Part shown: piece after piece, positions 61,309 to 64,000 of the stretch
Layout of the letters: every line of letters starts with the position of its first letter
Position numbering within the stretch: the first letter of the stretch is position 1
Assembly (NCBI GenBank): GCA_947179485.1
Contig: OX359245.1
Coordinates: 78,665,067 to 78,729,066, forward strand
Source of the DNA: Allacma fusca
Lineage: Eukaryota > Arthropoda > Collembola > Symphypleona > Sminthuridae
Direction: 5' to 3'
Length of the DNA: 64,000 nt
The notes under the pieces: generated by a model
The model's database searches: none
What the model was told of the DNA's origin: nothing
The model's input: only the letters and a program-made list of their open reading frames with translations
Position numbers and translations under genes: made by a program

Positions 61309-63018
61309 TTAGGTGAAGGATTTGAAGGGAGTGAAGCTTTTACTGCCACCATAGCCTGGAGCCAGCTGGTCCTGAGGAAGTTTCTTCAACAATTTCGACA
61401 CCCAACTCTCCTTATTCGTCCCGTACACCTCAATCTTCTCCATGTCCTGTCCCATCACTGGTCGAACCATGCTCACTAAAGCTTGGGCCATGAAGTTAGC
61501 TGTAAAAAAAAATTTAGGACACAATTCAATAATTTATTATTATAAGAAGGGAAAATAAAAATTGTATCAATAATGTTAAGCCTGACTATACAAATCGACA
61601 GCTAATCGGAGCGATACTGCGACCGGAGCTACTATTACTATACTTCGAAGAATTAACTTATGTTTTGTGGTAATGATACTCAATGTAGCTTATTTGGTCA
61701 AATAAATAATGTTTTGCCCTTTTAGGATCATGATACTGTATAATCCGATCTGATCTGGTCCGGTCCTGATATTGGACCGAACCCGATCCTTAAAATCAAG
61801 GACCGCACCAAAACCCCAGCATCCCTAGTCCTTTCAATACTGATTCAAGTTAAAAATGAAATTACATACTTAATTAATTAAGTATGTAATTTCATTTTTT
61901 TAAAAGATAGATAGATTTCTAGATTAACTCTACGAAAAAATAAACATTCAAAGTCAAAATCCTACATCAGCCGGTTATGATTGAAGTACGCATCGATCCC
62001 CTAGATTTGATTTGTTAAATTCCTCACGAATATAAACACGAGCTAATTTGCTACGTCTAATTTAAATTGTCTCAATCCTTCTACCAAAGTTGTATCGTAG
62101 AAAAATTATTAGGATTTATTTTCAAATGACTTACCATTGACCACGTATCCCGTCTCGACGAAATTCATAGCGTCTCTAAGTTGCTGGATTTTTTTCAGGA
62201 GGAATGCGACGGCTGTAAAAAAACAAAATGTCAAGATTGGTTTCTCAATTTAGTTTTTTAAAATTAAAAATAGACACACTTAATAAACCCAATTGAAACT
62301 TTTAAGAAACTGATTCCTTAAGGACTTCAGGACAAGTGTTTCAGAAAGCCAACTATAAATGATCTGTTGAACTTACTCGGTATAGAATTTAACTGGAGCA
62401 AGGTATAATTGTCCATATCGAAGATGATGATTACTTCATCCACCAGATTATCCGGACTAGATTTGATCTTCATACTCTCCATCATCCGATAAACCCATTG
62501 GTCCATGTACTTCTCCAAATCCTTCAGATCCTGACCTCCTTTTTCCACCACTCCTCGAACATCCCACTTCCCGAATTCCATGACCCAGACTGAATCACAG
62601 ACAAGTTTCGAGTAATTATAAATAACGACCATTATATTCAATATTGGGCACAGGTCAAAAAGAAATAAGGAGAAGGGAACAGTGCCCTCATTTAATAAAA
62701 TTACTTGGTCGATTGTCCTCATCAAAGCCACTCAAATAGTACGGGAAATTTTTATGCAACCCCTGAGGCGCCTCCCATTTGTCCAGCCCTTCCGTTTTGA
62801 GATACTAAAAATATAAATTTTTTTAGTATTTTTTTAGTAAATACACAACTTGAAATATTTTTAAAAAATTACACAATATGGAGTAATTTGAAATAATTAA
62901 ATCTTACCTTCAAAGTAGGGATCTCATTCTCCAGATTATCGATTGAGTAGGAAGATCCCGGGGGCGGGACGAGGACCAGGAATAAAAATACCGGTAAATA
63001 AAAATAGGGTAAACCCAT
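61309..63018 (-). CDS. Secreted CRAL-TRIO (Sec14-like) protein, paralogue A, 5 exons, 230 aa
   Basis: Exons: 63018-62908, 62804-62705, 62589-62377, 62212-62135 and 61499-61309, in phase 0-1-1-1. A strong signal peptide (LPYFYLPVFLFLVLVPPPGSS) opens the protein. The rest is a CRAL-TRIO domain with YYLSGFDEDNRP, WVMEFGKWDVRG, VIIIFDMDNYTLLQ, FLLKKIQQLRDAMNF, FMAQALVSMVRPVMG and PQDQLAPGYGG. There is no CRAL-TRIO-N or GOLD domain. The family binds and exchanges small lipids such as phosphoinositides, tocopherol or retinoids; a secreted lipid carrier is the likely role. Tandem to paralogue B on the same strand, 3.9 kb apart. AATAAA overlaps the stop codon. Confidence 0.87.
61740..61830. repeat. 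GGTCCGGTCC-rich patch ending CATCCCTAG, in intron 4 of paralogue A
   Basis: Short repeats (GATCTGGTCCGGTCC, GGACCGAACCCGATCC) end at CCCAGCATCCCTAGTCC and resemble the patch at 1150-1318. It is probably a remnant of the same transposon family. Confidence 0.45.
61852..61899. repeat. Perfect 48-bp palindrome without spacer, in intron 4 of paralogue A
   Basis: Two 24-base arms are exact reverse complements with no loop, centred between 61875 and 61876 (TTAATT/AATTAA). Such sequences can form cruciforms and are normally unstable. Confidence 0.95.
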
Positions 63019-63784
63019 CCTAAAAATAAAATATATCACAATTGTGTCAGAAAATAATTTTATGGAAATATAAACCCCAGCCTAATTGTAAGAGACAAAA
63101 TATGGTTTGTATTCCTCCAGCGTTCTACCTTGCACTGACGTTTCCGAAAGTAAATCCTGGAATTAACAGATCCCACCATTCTCATGATATTTTTGCCCTC
63201 AACTCCGAGATATGAAAGCTCGTTAGGCCGTATCAGTCTGACAAAAGAGATAACTTTCTCTGAGTGTCTTGATGTTGTGGACGTAAACGGAGAATTATTT
63301 CAATATCATTAATGAGCCTCTTTTACAATTTTGTAGTACGTTCTGAGCATGGTAATCCAGCGTGGGATTCCTATTATTAAACATTTTTGGTATTTATATG
63401 TGTGCCAGAACATTTCCCAGAATCCCTGCCTTGGGTCACGTCTCTTTTAACCACAGTGCGATCGGAGTTTTTGGGGAATTGGAAATATTTTAAGATATTT
63501 GAGAAAGTATGTTACGAATGCGGGGCCAAGTTTATTTATTTCTAGTGTGTAATTTTATTACATACTTATAGGTATTTGAGGAGTTTATTTATATTTTGTG
63601 AGTTTAGAACGTTCAAGCGTGGTCGGGAACAAAGATTAAGAGCTAGAGCCAAAATTTGTTACTTGAGGGCGCTGCCGTGTATGAAATGAATTGAGAAAGA
63701 TTTATTTTCAAAGGAGTTGTGAGGAGGGGATTTTTATAATGAAAAATTCTATCATCAGAAACTTAATGTTTAAAATATTTAAGG
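63019..63784. other. Upstream flank of paralogue A, no gene recognised
   Basis: This should include the promoter and 5' untranslated region of paralogue A. No TATA-like box at a convincing spacing and no coding exon were identified. Confidence 0.45.
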
Positions 63785-63939
63785 CAGGGGTGGATTAATG
63801 AAATAATTTTTATCATGGCCCTAACCCTCAAAATAGATTTTTTGGCCGGTACCCATTCATTTTGAGGACCATAGTTAATTTTTTACCTTGGCCCTACATT
63901 TTTTACCGTGGCCGGAATATGGTGAGTCAATCACCCCTA
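63785..63939. mobile_element. hAT-like MITE, CAGGGGTGG family, third copy
   Basis: It begins CAGGGGTGGATTAATGAAAT, contains CTCAAAATAGATTTT, TTGAGGACCAT and CCTTGGCCCTACATTTT, and ends near TCACCCCTA. It is collinear with the copy at 48647-48814. The flanking 8-mers agree at only about 5 positions. Confidence 0.65.
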
Positions 63940-64000
63940 TACAGGGTTGCAAAATTGAAAATACCATGGCATTTTCGGAATTTTCATTTTATGGCAATTT

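Overview
The window is a stretch of animal nuclear DNA, AT-rich and intron-rich, with short exons, GT-AG introns and large repeat-filled intergenic spaces. The gene content (a Dorsal-class Rel protein with two alternative tails, a MOXD1-like copper monooxygenase, TMX3, a CABLES homologue and signal-peptide-bearing CRAL-TRIO proteins) points to an arthropod. A non-insect hexapod such as a springtail is a guess, not something the sequence proves. No prokaryotic gene, CRISPR array, tRNA or rRNA was recognised.

Layout. 1-3354: remnants of DNA transposons, including a complete hAT-type MITE with an 8-bp target duplication. 3355-7112 (-): complete ten-exon MOXD1/DBH-like copper monooxygenase with all six copper ligands. 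8333-10793 (-): complete ten-exon TMX3-type thioredoxin-related membrane protein. 10794-19306: 8.5 kb without a recognised gene, holding fold-back elements, a CT microsatellite and a C/EBP plus CRE site pair just upstream of the next gene. 19307-28690 (+): dorsal homologue. One isoform splices to exons with a nuclear localisation signal; the other reads through the same donor into a 297-residue proline/serine-rich tail. 28691-32380: small MITE and a possible solo LTR. 32381-33665 (+): an unrecognised glycosylated four-helix membrane protein. 34688-43533 (-): CABLES homologue, convergent with it. The shared 3' side of this gene pair has been amplified. The 2,176-bp unit at 35464-37639 and 37640-39815 repeats the first two exons of the membrane-protein gene and the last exon of CABLES, so CABLES has three terminal-exon copies and the membrane protein has two truncated copies.

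43534-53555: gene-poor, with a three-level nest of hAT-type elements, a second perfect hAT MITE and a 39-bp minisatellite. 53556-57362 and 61309-63018 (both -): two tandem paralogues coding for small secreted CRAL-TRIO (Sec14-like) proteins with identical internal exon lengths. Between them lie a 29-bp minisatellite and a 475-bp inverted-repeat element.

The genes do not form one pathway: Dorsal is immune/developmental signalling, TMX3 and the monooxygenase are secretory-pathway redox enzymes, CABLES is a CDK/Abl adaptor, and the CRAL-TRIO pair probably binds lipids outside the cell. All exon joins come from reading frame, GT-AG sites and family resemblance; no transcript or database was consulted. 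The two features that stand out are the recent segmental triplication at the convergent gene pair and the set of hAT-type MITE families, each filled with its own short subterminal motif.
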